From NCBI RefSeq assembly GCF_013449685.1, contig NZ_JACDSF010000039.1, positions 1 through 64,000 on the forward strand: 64,000 nucleotides of DNA. Direction: 5' to 3'. The notes beneath the pieces were generated by a model. It saw only the letters and a list, made by a program, of their open reading frames with translations, did no database searches and had not been told where the DNA came from. The position numbers and the translations under genes were made by a program. Below, piece by piece: positions 41,095 through 50,931 of the stretch. This DNA is from Pectobacterium brasiliense. GTDB lineage: Bacteria > Pseudomonadota > Gammaproteobacteria > Enterobacterales > Enterobacteriaceae. Numbering within the stretch: position 1 is the stretch's first letter; each line of letters opens with the position of its first letter.

Positions 41095-42858
41095 TTATTT
41101 TGCTTGCCAATAACGACGTTTCGCCTGTTGCAGTTTTTCATAGGCTGCCAGCAGCGACTGGTGTGCAGGTAGAGAAGTAAAGGTGTCATCGACAGCAAAC
41201 AGACCATAGAAGCACGCTTCGCCAGCAACAGCAGCGCTAGCAGCATCGACGGTCTCACTGCCGTACATTTTGGTAAAGGCATCGTAATATTCTGCCGGAT
41301 TGCGCTCAGGCTCTTGCGCCAGTAATAGCAGCGTTTGCAGGCAACGGTAGTAGTTGCTGCGCTGTGCCGTAAAGACGGAGTCGTTGAAGTCCTGCGTCCA
41401 CTCTGTCCAGCTTAACGCCTGATCCAGATCGCCGCCGGCCAATGCCAGCATGGCTTTTAGTTCGCCAACGCGCAGTGTAAACCAGCCATTATCTTTGCCG
41501 GTGGCAATGCCGAGCAGCTCGCGTACGCGGGTGAAGTCATCCAGCCCTTCGTCATCCAACTGTTGCAACAGCGCCAGATAGTCTTCTTGTTTCCATTTAC
41601 TGTCAGGCAGCGCCAGCAGCGTGTCACGCAGGTGAGCACCCATGCTGTTATTGGCTAACAACAGATCGTCGGCAGGGTAGATGTCTGACATTCCCGGCAC
41701 GATGATGCGGCAGGCATAAACAGACAGATGCTCATAGTCAGCAATGTAGACTTCTTTATCTTCCTGCTTGAAGATCGCCATCAACGTAGCGAATTCTTCT
41801 TCCGTCGACCCTTTAAAGCTCCAGTCGGCAAATTCATAATCCGCTTCTTTCTTGAACATATCCCAGGAGATCAGACCGCTGGAATCGATAAAGTGGGTTT
41901 CCAGATTGGCGTGCTCGGCCACTTCCTCATCATCGAACGTCGGCGGCGTGAACACGTCCAGATCTTTCAGGCCGCGACCTTGCAGCAGTTCGGTGACGGT
42001 ACGCTCCAGCGCCACGCCGAAGTCAGGGTGTGCGCCGAAGGAGGCAAAGCAGGTGCCGTTAGCTGGGTTAAACAGCACCACGCAGATGACCGGATATTTC
42101 CCGCCCAGTGAGGCATCGTAAGAGAAAATCGGGAAACCTTCTTTTTCCAGCGTTGCAATCGCTTCGACCACGCCAGGGTAGCGGTTCAGCACCTCTTGCG
42201 GAATTTCTGGCAGGCTGATGGATTCGGCAATGATGCGGTTTTTGATGCTGCGCTCAAACACTTCAGACAGCCCCTGAACGCGGGCTTCGTTGGCGGTGTT
42301 ACCTGCGGACATCCCGTTAGAAACGTACAGGTTACCGATGATGTTCATCGGGATATAAACGGTTTGCTGATCGGACTGGCGCGTAAATGGCAGCGCGCAA
42401 ATGCCTCTGTCGGCATTGCCGGATTGCAGATCGATCAGATCGCTGGCGCTCAGTTCCTGCTCAGGATCGTAAAACTGGTGCAGACGAGCGTCCAGAATCC
42501 CTTCCGGCAACACATCATCTTCTGGAATAGGGAACCATTTTTCATTCGGGTAGTGAACGAAATCGCCGTTAGCGATGCTTTTGCCGAGATAGAAGTCAGC
42601 AAAGAAATAGTTGGTGGACAGACGTTCGAAATACTCACCTAACGCAGAGGCCAGCGCCGCTTTCTTACTGGCACCTTTACCGTTAGTGAAGCAGAGCGGG
42701 CAATCGCGGTCTCGAATATGGACAGACCAGACGTTTGGCACCGGGTTCAGCCATGACGCTTCTTCGATGTTAAACCCCAGGTCCTGGAGCTGTTGTTGAA
42801 AACGGGCGATGGAATCTTCCAGGGCGGCGTCTTTGCCTGGGATAAACGTTTGAGTCAT
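41095..42858 (-). CDS. ycaO: YcaO, ATP-dependent YcaO-domain protein
   Basis: This is the founding member of the YcaO superfamily of ATP-dependent backbone cyclodehydratases and thioamide formers. In E. coli it has been linked to RimO-dependent beta-methylthiolation of ribosomal protein S12, but its substrate is not settled. The ATG at 42858 (MTQTFIPGKDAALEDS) gives 587 residues (586 in E. coli). The YcaO ATP-binding domain covers roughly 60-400 (GKGASKKAALASALGEYFERLS and GNTANEARVQGLSEVFER). A TPR-like C-terminal domain follows (ELKAMLALAGGDLDQAL). No precursor peptide or partner cyclisation gene lies beside it, so a RiPP role is not supported. Confidence 0.95.
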   Translation of the reverse strand: MTQTFIPGKDAALEDSIARFQQQLQDLGFNIEEASWLNPVPNVWSVHIRDRDCPLCFTNGKGASKKAALASALGEYFERLSTNYFFADFYLGKSIANGDFVHYPNEKWFPIPEDDVLPEGILDARLHQFYDPEQELSASDLIDLQSGNADRGICALPFTRQSDQQTVYIPMNIIGNLYVSNGMSAGNTANEARVQGLSEVFERSIKNRIIAESISLPEIPQEVLNRYPGVVEAIATLEKEGFPIFSYDASLGGKYPVICVVLFNPANGTCFASFGAHPDFGVALERTVTELLQGRGLKDLDVFTPPTFDDEEVAEHANLETHFIDSSGLISWDMFKKEADYEFADWSFKGSTEEEFATLMAIFKQEDKEVYIADYEHLSVYACRIIVPGMSDIYPADDLLLANNSMGAHLRDTLLALPDSKWKQEDYLALLQQLDDEGLDDFTRVRELLGIATGKDNGWFTLRVGELKAMLALAGGDLDQALSWTEWTQDFNDSVFTAQRSNYYRCLQTLLLLAQEPERNPAEYYDAFTKMYGSETVDAASAAVAGEACFYGLFAVDDTFTSLPAHQSLLAAYEKLQQAKRRYWQAK

Positions 42859-43087
42859 GGTGTTCACTCTTATCGAGATTAGCGGAAGCGGCATGATACG
42901 GATTTTTCTGTTCAGACTCTATTTATTCATAACCGATCGGCAACAGTGAAAAAGAACAGACGGCGTAACGTGCCGTTTTGCATAATGAAAGCGCAATAAG
43001 CGTTGCAGCCGCGATGGACGAGTGATAAAACCGATAGCAGGGTAAAAGTAGTGTGGTTATGGCGGTCGTTCCGTTATAACTACTATC

Positions 43088-43147
43088 TTGTAACAGCGGT
43101 ATTTTTATAACCGTCAGGTTTATAAAAATGGTATTTGTAACAACGGT
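43088..43147 (+). promoter_or_regulatory. Repeats and hairpin in the serC upstream region
   Basis: TTGTAACAGCGGT (43088-43100) recurs as TTGTAACAACGGT (43135-43147), one mismatch, 47 bp apart. Between them ATTTTTATAA (43101-43110) and TTATAAAAAT (43120-43129) form a perfect inverted repeat. The block ends 40 nt before serC. Lrp and CRP act on E. coli serC, but this arrangement is not a motif I can assign. Nothing else stands out in the 329-nt ycaO-serC gap. Confidence 0.45.
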
Positions 43148-43187
43148 GATAAAAAAAGCCGCTATTTTTCAGGTGTGGTGAGGGGAA

Positions 43188-44273
43188 ATGACTCAGATTT
43201 TTAATTTTAGCGCTGGTCCAGCAATGCTGCCGGTTGAAGTACTGCGTCGTGCTGAACAGGAATTGTGTAATTGGAATGGCTTGGGCACATCGGTTATGGA
43301 AATCAGCCACCGCAGTAAAGAGTTTATGCAGGTTGCCGCTGAATCCGAACAGGATCTGCGTGATTTGCTGAAAATCCCCTCCAACTACAAAGTGCTCTTT
43401 TGCCACGGCGGTGCTCGTGCGCAATTCGCCGCAGTGCCGTTAAATCTTCTGGGCGAACGCTCAACGGCCGACTACATCGACGGCGGGTATTGGGCGCACA
43501 GCGCAATCAATGAAGCAGAAAAATACTGCACGCCTAACGTGATTGACGTGAAAACGCGTGTGGGCGAGCTGCGCGGCATTAAGCCGATGCGTGAATGGAA
43601 ATTGTCTGATGACGCGGCGTTTGTGCATTACTGCCCGAATGAAACCATCGACGGTATTGCGATCGAAGAAGAGCCGGACTTTGGCGATAAAATTGTGGTC
43701 GCCGACTATTCTTCCAGCATCCTGTCTCGTCGTATTGATGTCAGCCGTTACGGCGTGATCTATGCCGGTGCGCAGAAAAATATCGGCCCTGCCGGCCTGA
43801 CGCTGGTTATCGTACGTGAAGATTTGCTGGGCAAGGCGCGCCGTGAGCTGCCATCGATTCTGGATTACCAGGTTCTGGCGGACAATGACTCCATGTTCAA
43901 TACGCCACCGACCTTTGCCTGGTACCTGTCCGGCATGGTCTTCAAATGGCTGAAAGAGTACGGCGGTCTGGCTGAAATGGAAAAACGTAACCAGGAGAAA
44001 GCCGATCTGTTGTATAGCGCGATTGACGGTAACGATTTCTATCGTAATGACGTCGCGGTAGCGAACCGTTCTCGCATGAATGTGCCATTCCTGCTGGCGG
44101 ATTCTGCGCTGGATAAAGTCTTCCTGGAAGAATCCGTCGCTGCAGGTCTGCACGCGCTGAAAGGCCATCGCGTAGTAGGCGGCATGCGTGCCTCTATCTA
44201 CAATGCGATGCCGTTGGAAGGCGTGAAAGCGCTGACGGAATTTATGGCTGACTTCGCTCGTCGCCACGGTTGA
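43188..44273 (+). CDS. serC: Phosphoserine aminotransferase SerC
   Basis: This PLP enzyme converts 3-phosphohydroxypyruvate to phosphoserine in serine synthesis and also serves pyridoxine synthesis. It has 361 residues (362 in E. coli). The PLP lysine lies in [12 protein letters not shown] near residue 197, and the N-terminal [12 protein letters not shown] is typical. The ribosome site is GAGGGGAA. aroA follows 81 nt downstream behind a hairpin terminator, giving the conserved serC-aroA mixed-function operon. Confidence 0.98.
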   Translation: MTQIFNFSAGPAMLPVEVLRRAEQELCNWNGLGTSVMEISHRSKEFMQVAAESEQDLRDLLKIPSNYKVLFCHGGARAQFAAVPLNLLGERSTADYIDGGYWAHSAINEAEKYCTPNVIDVKTRVGELRGIKPMREWKLSDDAAFVHYCPNETIDGIAIEEEPDFGDKIVVADYSSSILSRRIDVSRYGVIYAGAQKNIGPAGLTLVIVREDLLGKARRELPSILDYQVLADNDSMFNTPPTFAWYLSGMVFKWLKEYGGLAEMEKRNQEKADLLYSAIDGNDFYRNDVAVANRSRMNVPFLLADSALDKVFLEESVAAGLHALKGHRVVGGMRASIYNAMPLEGVKALTEFMADFARRHG

Positions 44274-44304
44274 TTAAGACCGCCCCTCGATACATTTTGT
44301 TAAG

Positions 44305-44325
44305 CCCCGGACTTTCCGGGGTTTT
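44305..44325 (+). terminator. Terminator between serC and aroA
   Basis: CCCCGGA (44305-44311) pairs with TCCGGGG (44315-44321) and is followed by five T. It lies 31 nt after serC and 30 nt before aroA. It probably lowers aroA expression relative to serC. Confidence 0.85.
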
Positions 44326-44354
44326 TATGTCCACGTTGAAAGAATAGGCTTTAC

Positions 44355-45644
44355 ATGCAGGAATCCCTGACGCTACAACCCATCAAACTGATTAACGGTA
44401 CCCTTAACCTTCCTGGCTCAAAAAGTGTCTCTAACCGTGCGCTGTTGCTGGCGGCCTTGGCTGAAGGAAAGACCCGGCTGACTAACCTGTTAGACAGTGA
44501 CGATGTCCGCCATATGCTTACCGCTCTAACGGCATTGGGAGTGGACTACCACCTGTCGTCTGACCGGACGGAGTGTGAGATTACCGGTCTGGGTGGGGCG
44601 TTTACGGCATCGCAACCGCTGGAACTGTTTTTAGGGAATGCCGGTACTGCGATGCGTCCACTGGCTGCCGCGCTGTGTCTGACCGATGGCGATATTGTGC
44701 TGACAGGCGAACCGCGGATGAAAGAGCGCCCAATCGGGCATCTGGTCGATGCGCTGCGTCAGGGCGGGGCGAAAATTGACTATCTGGAACAGGAAAATTA
44801 CCCACCGCTTCGTCTGCACGGTGGTTTTCAGGGCGGCGAAATCAGCGTAGATGGCAGCGTATCAAGCCAGTTCCTGACGGCGCTGTTGATGACTGCGCCT
44901 CTGGCCGAGCAGGATACGCAAATCAGCATTCAGGGCGACTTGGTTTCCAAGCCGTATATCGATATCACGCTGCATATGATGAAAGCGTTTGGTATTGAAG
45001 TGCGTAACGAGAACTATCAACGATTTTTCGTGACGGGTCGCCAGCAGTATCGTTCTCCAGGGGATTATCTCGTGGAAGGCGATGCGTCATCGGCTTCTTA
45101 CTTCCTGGCCGCGGCGGCGATTAAAGGCGGTGTGGTGCGTGTGACTGGCGTAGGCCGTAATAGCGTACAGGGCGACATTCGCTTTGCCGATGTGCTGGAA
45201 AAAATGGGTGCCACCGTGCGTTGGGGTGAGGATTATATTGAATGCGAACGCGGTGAACTGCGCGCGATCGACATGGATATGAATCACATTCCTGATGCTG
45301 CGATGACTATCGCGACGGCGGCGCTTTTCGCTCAAGGTGGCACCACTACGCTGCGTAATATCTACAACTGGCGCGTGAAAGAAACCGATCGTCTGGCGGC
45401 AATGGCGATTGAACTGCGTAAAGTGGGTGCGGAAGTGGAAGAGGGTAATGACTACATTCGTATTACGCCGCCGACTAAGCTGAAAGTGGCAGAAATCGGC
45501 ACGTACAACGATCACCGTATGGCGATGTGTTTCTCGCTGGTCGCGCTATCGGATACGCCAGTTACGATTCTGGATCCGAAATGTACGGCTAAAACCTTCC
45601 CTGACTACTTTGAACAACTGGCACGTCTCAGCGAGTTGGCTTGA
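44355..45644 (+). CDS. aroA: 3-phosphoshikimate 1-carboxyvinyltransferase (EPSP synthase) AroA
   Basis: AroA joins phosphoenolpyruvate to shikimate-3-phosphate in the aromatic amino-acid pathway. It has 429 residues (427 in E. coli). Class I motifs are intact: [18 protein letters not shown] at the N-terminus, [17 protein letters not shown] (the loop with Gly96- and Pro101-type positions of the sensitive wild type), [19 protein letters not shown], and [11 protein letters not shown] near the end. It is the second gene of serC-aroA, followed by its own terminator. Confidence 0.98.
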   Translation: MQESLTLQPIKLINGTLNLPGSKSVSNRALLLAALAEGKTRLTNLLDSDDVRHMLTALTALGVDYHLSSDRTECEITGLGGAFTASQPLELFLGNAGTAMRPLAAALCLTDGDIVLTGEPRMKERPIGHLVDALRQGGAKIDYLEQENYPPLRLHGGFQGGEISVDGSVSSQFLTALLMTAPLAEQDTQISIQGDLVSKPYIDITLHMMKAFGIEVRNENYQRFFVTGRQQYRSPGDYLVEGDASSASYFLAAAAIKGGVVRVTGVGRNSVQGDIRFADVLEKMGATVRWGEDYIECERGELRAIDMDMNHIPDAAMTIATAALFAQGGTTTLRNIYNWRVKETDRLAAMAIELRKVGAEVEEGNDYIRITPPTKLKVAEIGTYNDHRMAMCFSLVALSDTPVTILDPKCTAKTFPDYFEQLARLSELA

Positions 45645-45653
45645 TTCCTCTCT

Positions 45654-45677
45654 AAGGCACGGCTTCCGTGCCTTTTT
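45654..45677 (+). terminator. Intrinsic terminator after aroA
   Basis: AAGGCACGG (45654-45662) pairs with CCGTGCCTT (45666-45674) around CTT and is followed by T to 45677. It lies 9 nt after the aroA stop. Confidence 0.9.
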
Positions 45678-45866
45678 CCTCTATCGATTTTCCCCAAGCT
45701 ACGCTCAACTTTTCTTCTGAAACTGCGCATTGCGTTCAGAGAATGCCTTATTTTTCCCGCCATTCCGGCATTGGGGTAACCTTTCTCTGTATTGATGCGT
45801 ATAATGAGGCTCCGTGACGCCATAAAACGGCATAAGCGGAACTTCCCAGTATTAAAGGAGAGAGAA

Positions 45867-46544
45867 ATGACGGTGATGGCACCGGTAATTACGGTTGACG
45901 GACCGAGCGGCGCAGGCAAAGGTACGTTGTGTAAGGCATTGGCTGAAGCTTTACAATGGAACCTGCTGGACTCGGGGGCTATCTATCGTGTTTTGGCACT
46001 GGCGGCATTGCACCACCATGTGGATATCGGCTCGGAAGACGCGCTGGTTCCGTTAGCCTCTCATCTTGATGTGCGCTTTGTTGCAGAAGACGGGCAGTTG
46101 AAAGTCATCCTGGAAGGTGAAGACGTTAGCCATGAAATTCGTACTGAAGCGGTAGGCAACACGGCGTCTCAGGCCGCGGCTTTCCCTCGTGTTCGTGAAG
46201 CATTGTTACGTCGGCAGCGCGCATTTCGCGAGGCTCCGGGGTTGATTGCTGATGGCCGAGATATGGGAACGGTCGTCTTTCCTGATGCGCCAGTGAAGAT
46301 TTTTTTGGATGCCAGTGCGGAAGAACGTGCACAACGTCGCATGCTACAGTTGCAGGGGAAGGGCTTTAATGTTAACTTTGAACGTCTTTTGTCTGAGATA
46401 AAAGAACGGGATGAGCGCGATCGCAGCCGCCCCGTTGCGCCGTTAGTGCCTGCTGCCGATGCGTTGGTGCTGGATTCAACGGAAATGACGATCGATGAAG
46501 TGATAGCGCGCGCGTTGGCTTATGCCCGCGAAATTTTAGCGTAA
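45867..46544 (+). CDS. cmk: Cytidylate kinase Cmk
   Basis: Cmk phosphorylates CMP and dCMP to the diphosphates. The ATG at 45867 ([15 protein letters not shown]) follows AAAGGAGAGAGAA and gives 225 residues (227 in E. coli); an upstream in-frame start at 45792 is not conserved. Walker A is GPSGAGKGT near residue 12, and the NMP-binding insert and LID regions ([24 protein letters not shown]) are intact. rpsA follows 116 nt downstream as in E. coli. E. coli ycaL, normally between aroA and cmk, is absent. Confidence 0.97.
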   Translation: MTVMAPVITVDGPSGAGKGTLCKALAEALQWNLLDSGAIYRVLALAALHHHVDIGSEDALVPLASHLDVRFVAEDGQLKVILEGEDVSHEIRTEAVGNTASQAAAFPRVREALLRRQRAFREAPGLIADGRDMGTVVFPDAPVKIFLDASAEERAQRRMLQLQGKGFNVNFERLLSEIKERDERDRSRPVAPLVPAADALVLDSTEMTIDEVIARALAYAREILA

Positions 46545-46565
46545 GCACAAAAAACTAAATTTTTA

Positions 46566-46628
46566 CCTCGCTGTAAGGATGCACAGCGGGGCATGTTAAA
46601 CAACCCCATCGAGCAGGATGCCAGATGG
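46566..46628 (+). promoter_or_regulatory. Structured rpsA leader with GGA-bearing loops
   Basis: Two hairpins precede rpsA. The first pairs 46566-46574 with 46583-46591 and has loop AAGGATGC. The second pairs CCATC (46606-46610) with GATGG (46624-46628), with AGGAT in its loop. The start region itself lacks a normal Shine-Dalgarno sequence. This recalls the E. coli rpsA translation-initiation region, where S1 autoregulates its mRNA. Confidence 0.55.
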
Positions 46629-46660
46629 ACGTTAAATTGAAACCCTTAAGATTATCAAAC

Positions 46661-48334
46661 ATGACTGAATCTTTTGCTCAACTCTTTGAAGAATCCCTGA
46701 AAGAAATCGAAACCCGTCCTGGCTCCATCGTACGTGGTGTTGTTGTTGCTATTGATAAAGATGTCGTACTGGTTGACGCCGGTCTGAAATCTGAATCTGC
46801 CATTCCGGTAGAGCAATTCAAGAACGCACAGGGCGAACTGGAAATTCAGGTTGGTGATGAAGTTGACGTTGCTCTGGACGCTATCGAAGATGGCTTCGGT
46901 GAAACGCTGCTTTCTCGCGAAAAAGCTAAACGTCATGAAGCATGGCTGACGCTGGAAAAAGCCTACGAAGAAGCTGCAACGGTTACCGGTATTATCAACG
47001 GTAAAGTTAAAGGCGGTTTCACTGTTGAGCTGAACGGCATTCGTGCGTTCCTGCCAGGTTCTCTGGTAGACGTTCGTCCGGTTCGCGATACGCTGCATCT
47101 GGAAGGCAAAGAGCTTGAGTTCAAAGTTATCAAGCTGGATCAGAAACGCAACAACGTTGTTGTTTCCCGCCGTGCAGTTATCGAATCTGAAAACAGCGCT
47201 GAGCGCGATCAACTGCTGGAAAACCTGCAGGAAGGCATGGAAGTTAAAGGTATCGTTAAGAACCTTACTGACTACGGTGCATTCGTTGATCTGGGCGGCG
47301 TTGATGGCCTGCTGCATATCACTGATATGGCTTGGAAACGTGTTAAACACCCAAGCGAAATCGTCAATGTGGGCGACGAAATCACTGTTAAAGTGCTGAA
47401 GTTCGACCGCGAGCGTACCCGTGTGTCTCTGGGTCTGAAACAGCTGGGCGAAGATCCATGGGTCGCTATCGCTAAGCGTTACCCAGAAAGCACGCGTCTG
47501 ACTGGCCGCGTGACCAACCTGACTGACTACGGCTGCTTCGTTGAAATCGAAGAAGGCGTTGAAGGTCTGGTACACGTTTCTGAAATGGATTGGACCAACA
47601 AAAACATCCACCCATCCAAAGTTGTTAACGTTGGTGATGTAGTGGAAGTGATGGTTCTGGACATCGACGAAGAACGTCGTCGTATCTCTCTGGGCCTGAA
47701 ACAGTGTAAATCTAACCCATGGCAGCTGTTCGCAGAAACCCACAACAAGGGCGACCGCGTTGAAGGTAAAATCAAGTCTATCACTGACTTTGGTATCTTC
47801 ATCGGTCTGGATGGCGGCATCGACGGTCTGGTGCACCTGTCCGACATCTCCTGGAACGTGGCTGGCGAAGAAGCCGTTCGCGAATTCAAGAAAGGTGATG
47901 AAATCGCCGCTGTTGTTCTGCAGGTTGACGCAGAGCGCGAGCGTATCTCCCTGGGCGTGAAACAACTGGCTGAAGACCCGTTCAATAACTACCTGTCTGT
48001 TAACAAGAAAGGTGCTATTGTTACTGGTAAAGTTACAGCAGTTGACGCCAAAGGTGCTACAGTTGAATTAGCAGACGGTGTTGAAGGCTATCTGCGTGCT
48101 TCTGACGCTTCACGTGACCGTGTTGAAGATGCAACTCTGGTACTGAGCGTTGGCGACAGCGTTGAAGCGAAATACACCGGTGTTGATCGTAAAAACCGCG
48201 TTGTTAGCCTGTCTGTTCGTGCGAAAGACGAAGCTGACGAGAAAGATGCAATCGCAACTGTTAACAACAAGCCGGAAGAAAACAATTTCTCCAGCGCGAT
48301 GGCAGAAGCGTTCAAAGCAGCTAAAGGCGAGTAA
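46661..48334 (+). CDS. rpsA: 30S ribosomal protein S1
   Basis: S1 binds mRNA on the 30S subunit and is needed for initiation on structured or weak-Shine-Dalgarno messages. The ATG at 46661 ([14 protein letters not shown]) gives 557 residues, the E. coli length; an in-frame ATG 36 nt upstream is non-conserved. Six S1/OB repeats are evident, each with a pattern like GxVxxLTDYGxFVxL, beginning near residues 20, 105, 190, 275, 362 and 450. No canonical Shine-Dalgarno sequence precedes the start. A hairpin at 48346-48371 lies between this gene and ihfB. Confidence 0.98.
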   Translation: MTESFAQLFEESLKEIETRPGSIVRGVVVAIDKDVVLVDAGLKSESAIPVEQFKNAQGELEIQVGDEVDVALDAIEDGFGETLLSREKAKRHEAWLTLEKAYEEAATVTGIINGKVKGGFTVELNGIRAFLPGSLVDVRPVRDTLHLEGKELEFKVIKLDQKRNNVVVSRRAVIESENSAERDQLLENLQEGMEVKGIVKNLTDYGAFVDLGGVDGLLHITDMAWKRVKHPSEIVNVGDEITVKVLKFDRERTRVSLGLKQLGEDPWVAIAKRYPESTRLTGRVTNLTDYGCFVEIEEGVEGLVHVSEMDWTNKNIHPSKVVNVGDVVEVMVLDIDEERRRISLGLKQCKSNPWQLFAETHNKGDRVEGKIKSITDFGIFIGLDGGIDGLVHLSDISWNVAGEEAVREFKKGDEIAAVVLQVDAERERISLGVKQLAEDPFNNYLSVNKKGAIVTGKVTAVDAKGATVELADGVEGYLRASDASRDRVEDATLVLSVGDSVEAKYTGVDRKNRVVSLSVRAKDEADEKDAIATVNNKPEENNFSSAMAEAFKAAKGE

Positions 48335-48345
48335 TCACTACGGTG

Positions 48346-48371
48346 GAATGAGCAACGTAAGTTGCTCATTC
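48346..48371 (+). terminator. Hairpin terminator after rpsA
   Basis: GAATGAGCAAC (48346-48356) pairs perfectly with GTTGCTCATTC (48361-48371) around GTAA and is followed by TTGT. It lies 12 nt after rpsA; the weak U-run would allow some readthrough into ihfB. Confidence 0.7.
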
Positions 48372-48423
48372 TTGTAACGGTAGTCAGTTATCCTGGTTAT
48401 TGATAACCGCACTTGGAGGAGCT

Positions 48424-48708
48424 ATGACCAAGTCTGAACTTATTGAAAGGCTTGCTGGACAGCAATCTCATATCCCAGCCAAAGTGGTTGAGGATGCAGT
48501 GAAAGAAATGCTTGAACAAATGGCTTCTACGCTAGCCGAAGGCGACCGTATTGAAATCCGTGGGTTTGGCAGTTTTTCACTTCACTACCGTGCACCGCGT
48601 GTAGGTCGTAATCCGAAAACGGGTGACAAAGTTGAGCTGGAAGGTAAGTACGTCCCTCACTTTAAACCGGGCAAGGAACTCCGCGACCGCGCTAATATTT
48701 ACGGCTAA
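48424..48708 (+). CDS. ihfB: Integration host factor subunit beta
   Basis: IHF-beta pairs with IhfA to bend DNA at specific sites in recombination, replication and transcription. The ATG at 48424 follows TTGGAGGAGCT and gives 94 residues, as in E. coli. The HU/IHF signature [21 protein letters not shown] is present, with the Pro-tipped beta arm that intercalates DNA. A strong terminator follows. E. coli ycaI and msbA, which follow ihfB there, are absent. Confidence 0.98.
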   Translation: MTKSELIERLAGQQSHIPAKVVEDAVKEMLEQMASTLAEGDRIEIRGFGSFSLHYRAPRVGRNPKTGDKVELEGKYVPHFKPGKELRDRANIYG

Positions 48709-48734
48709 TTGTTAGTCTTAAATACCAGCCTTAT

Positions 48735-48761
48735 AAAAGCACCCATCTCGGGTGCTTTTTT
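48735..48761 (+). terminator. Intrinsic terminator after ihfB
   Basis: AAAAGCACCC (48735-48744) pairs with GGGTGCTTTT (48750-48759) around ATCTC and runs on in T. It lies 27 nt after the ihfB stop. From here to the next gene at 49007 nothing else is recognised except AT-rich promoter-like sequence. Confidence 0.92.
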
Positions 48762-49006
48762 ACATTTATCGCTCTTGTTCTCTCCAAACTTCCCACTATT
48801 GATGCTTCGAGCTGATTACTCATCAGAATGCGATCCCACGTAATACGCTTCCTTTTTGCCCTTCACGTTTCTAAGTGATCGCCAGCACACGAAATATGAA
48901 TTTTTGATTTTCAACTGCTTGGACGTTGACGCTTCTAATTTCATTGCCTATTTTTTATTCGGTACATTAACATTTCTAATGCGTTACCTCTAAATAAGGA
49001 AAGTGT

Positions 49007-50869
49007 ATGAGTGAAGCGTGTGGCCATTCCGGTAGCATAAGCTGTTCCTGCTGTAGCCCTCTGTGGAAATCATTTTTCCCCGATACGCCAGTTGAGATCC
49101 CTGAGGGGGAGAACAGTCTACATATTGAAACGAAGCTATTCCGTTCCGCACCAAATAAGGATGGGAGCCCTGGAGAAGCTATTCTGACGTTAGAGGATGG
49201 GAAGGAAGTTGCAGTTGAGGCCATGGGCATTCATGGCGGACTGGTGGTTGCGACGGGTTCGTATCAGGATGTGAAAGCCAAAATGCCGAAAAACACGTCT
49301 GAGCATCAATTATCAGGCAAACAAACGCTGTTACCGGGGTTGATTGAGCCGCATGTCCACATCACTAGCTCCGCGATGCTTTCTGGTATTGGTAATGATG
49401 TTAGCCCATTTGAAGAGCAAAAATTACGCAAAAGTTATAACCGTAGCTGGGTGATATCCCATCTACAGGAGAAGGCGTTACCGCATAAATCCGATAAATG
49501 GCTTATCGGATTTGGTGCTGATCCATCGCTGTTTGGTGAGGGAAATAAGGCATTTGATGCTGATGCTCTCGATAAAATCACGACACTCCAACCGGTATTT
49601 GTCCTCAATGCCTCGATGCATCTTGCTTATATCAATCATGCAGCGATTAAGTGTGTTAAAGACTATTATGCAGATAAACCACCCCTTGTCCCACCTATCA
49701 GCGAAAACGGTATCCTTAAAGAAATAGTTGGTATCCAGCCAGTGCTAAATGTCATGGTCAGTAGCTACCCTAAAACGGAATTGGCGGTAAAGCTCATTGC
49801 ATCGATGAGCAAACTGTTTGCTTTGGCGAGTAAACGTGGCGTGACTTATATGCTCGATGCGGGTGTTGAACCAAAAGGCGATAAGCCTGGCTTCGATCAA
49901 GTTGGTTTTCTTGACAAATGGGCTCATCTTTCGATTTGTCCGGTGCGGATAGGCGGTGCGCTGATTGTTACGAGTAGTGAGGATTTTGAAAATAAAGTGG
50001 TGAATTATTACTCTCCGGGGTATGGAGATGAACACTTTCACTTGCCGTATATCAAGGTTATTTCAGATGGTTCAAACCAAGGGCTGACGGGGTATCAATC
50101 CACCCCGTACTGCTGTAATCACCTCTATGAAAAAACGCCGAGCGTGGATAATGTCGGTGCCTTCAACTTTGACCCATCCACTAATATCAATACGCTGGTG
50201 CAGAACGTTGTAGATAAAAACTGGTCATTGATGATTCATACGAATGGCGATGAAGCCATCAGGCTGACCTTAGCGTCTTTTAAACTGGCTGGCGTGACAT
50301 CAGATACTTACGAACTGCGGCGGGATCGTTTGGAACATGCATCCCTGCTCACTGACGATCATCTTGTGGAAATGAAACAGCTCGGTATTTCCCCCAGTTT
50401 CTTAATTGGTCATGTGGGGTATTGGGGCTGGGCATTCCAGCAAACCATTCTGGGAGAGGATCGCGCTAATCACCTTGATCGCTGCCAATCCGCGATCAAT
50501 CACGGGATGAGGATTACGCTACACAGCGATAATGGTGTTACACCGCTTGGCCCGCTGCGCATGATGGAACAGGCGATTTCTCGTGTTATGGAAGGCGCAC
50601 CTCAACAGGTGACTCCTGCTGTGTTGCACGAGCAAGAGCGGATTTCCCGTTTCGCAGCGCTTAAAGCCGCAACTTATGATGCCGCCTGGCAGTGTCATGC
50701 AGATCAATGGGTCGGATCGTTGGTCGCTGGTAAATGTGCTGATTTTATTATTCTGGCAGATTCCCCGCTGACCTATGATTCAGCAGATAAAAATAATCCT
50801 GTGAAAGGTATGCGTGATATTCCGGTTCTGGAAACCTGGAAAGGGGGGCGTAAGGTGTACTCAAGCTAA
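49007..50869 (+). CDS. YtcJ-like amidohydrolase with Cys-rich N-terminus
   Basis: This is a 620-residue metal-dependent amidohydrolase (Amidohydro_3/YtcJ-like). After the sentence-like N-terminal tail with C5, C13, C15 and C16 comes the beta-sandwich entry GKQTLLPGLIEPHVHI with HxH at H116 and H118. Downstream metal or substrate motifs are HTNGDEA, RDRLEHAS, and LHSDNGVTPLGPLRMM; the end is the usual GKCADFIILADSPLT. No signal peptide is visible. The ribosome site is AAGGAAAGTG. It stands alone between ihfB and the convergent his operon, with no transporter or regulator beside it. The substrate is unknown; family members hydrolyse amide, urea or formamide bonds. The Cys cluster is unusual and its role cannot be inferred. 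Confidence 0.82.
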   Translation: MSEACGHSGSISCSCCSPLWKSFFPDTPVEIPEGENSLHIETKLFRSAPNKDGSPGEAILTLEDGKEVAVEAMGIHGGLVVATGSYQDVKAKMPKNTSEHQLSGKQTLLPGLIEPHVHITSSAMLSGIGNDVSPFEEQKLRKSYNRSWVISHLQEKALPHKSDKWLIGFGADPSLFGEGNKAFDADALDKITTLQPVFVLNASMHLAYINHAAIKCVKDYYADKPPLVPPISENGILKEIVGIQPVLNVMVSSYPKTELAVKLIASMSKLFALASKRGVTYMLDAGVEPKGDKPGFDQVGFLDKWAHLSICPVRIGGALIVTSSEDFENKVVNYYSPGYGDEHFHLPYIKVISDGSNQGLTGYQSTPYCCNHLYEKTPSVDNVGAFNFDPSTNINTLVQNVVDKNWSLMIHTNGDEAIRLTLASFKLAGVTSDTYELRRDRLEHASLLTDDHLVEMKQLGISPSFLIGHVGYWGWAFQQTILGEDRANHLDRCQSAINHGMRITLHSDNGVTPLGPLRMMEQAISRVMEGAPQQVTPAVLHEQERISRFAALKAATYDAAWQCHADQWVGSLVAGKCADFIILADSPLTYDSADKNNPVKGMRDIPVLETWKGGRKVYSS

Positions 50870-50893
50870 CACGGCGATGTTGCCATCATAAAG

Positions 50894-50924
50894 CCCCGCG
50901 TTATCAGCAAGCGATAACGCGGGG
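50894..50924 (-). terminator. Terminator at the end of the his operon
   Basis: CCCCGCGTTATC (50894-50905) pairs perfectly over 12 bp with GATAACGCGGGG (50913-50924), followed on the minus strand by CUUUAU. It lies 7 nt beyond the hisIE stop and also stands between the convergent amidohydrolase and hisIE. Confidence 0.8.
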
Positions 50925-50931
50925 AACTGGC

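Noticed and set aside
41095-42858. RiPP biosynthesis cluster around ycaO
   Set aside because: No precursor peptide, dehydrogenase, E1-like or export gene is adjacent; neighbours are focA and serC, as in the E. coli housekeeping locus.
46655-47965. 436-codon open frame antisense to rpsA
   Set aside because: It lies wholly opposite the highly conserved, codon-biased rpsA; long antisense frames are typical of such genes. No family signature or ribosome site is seen.
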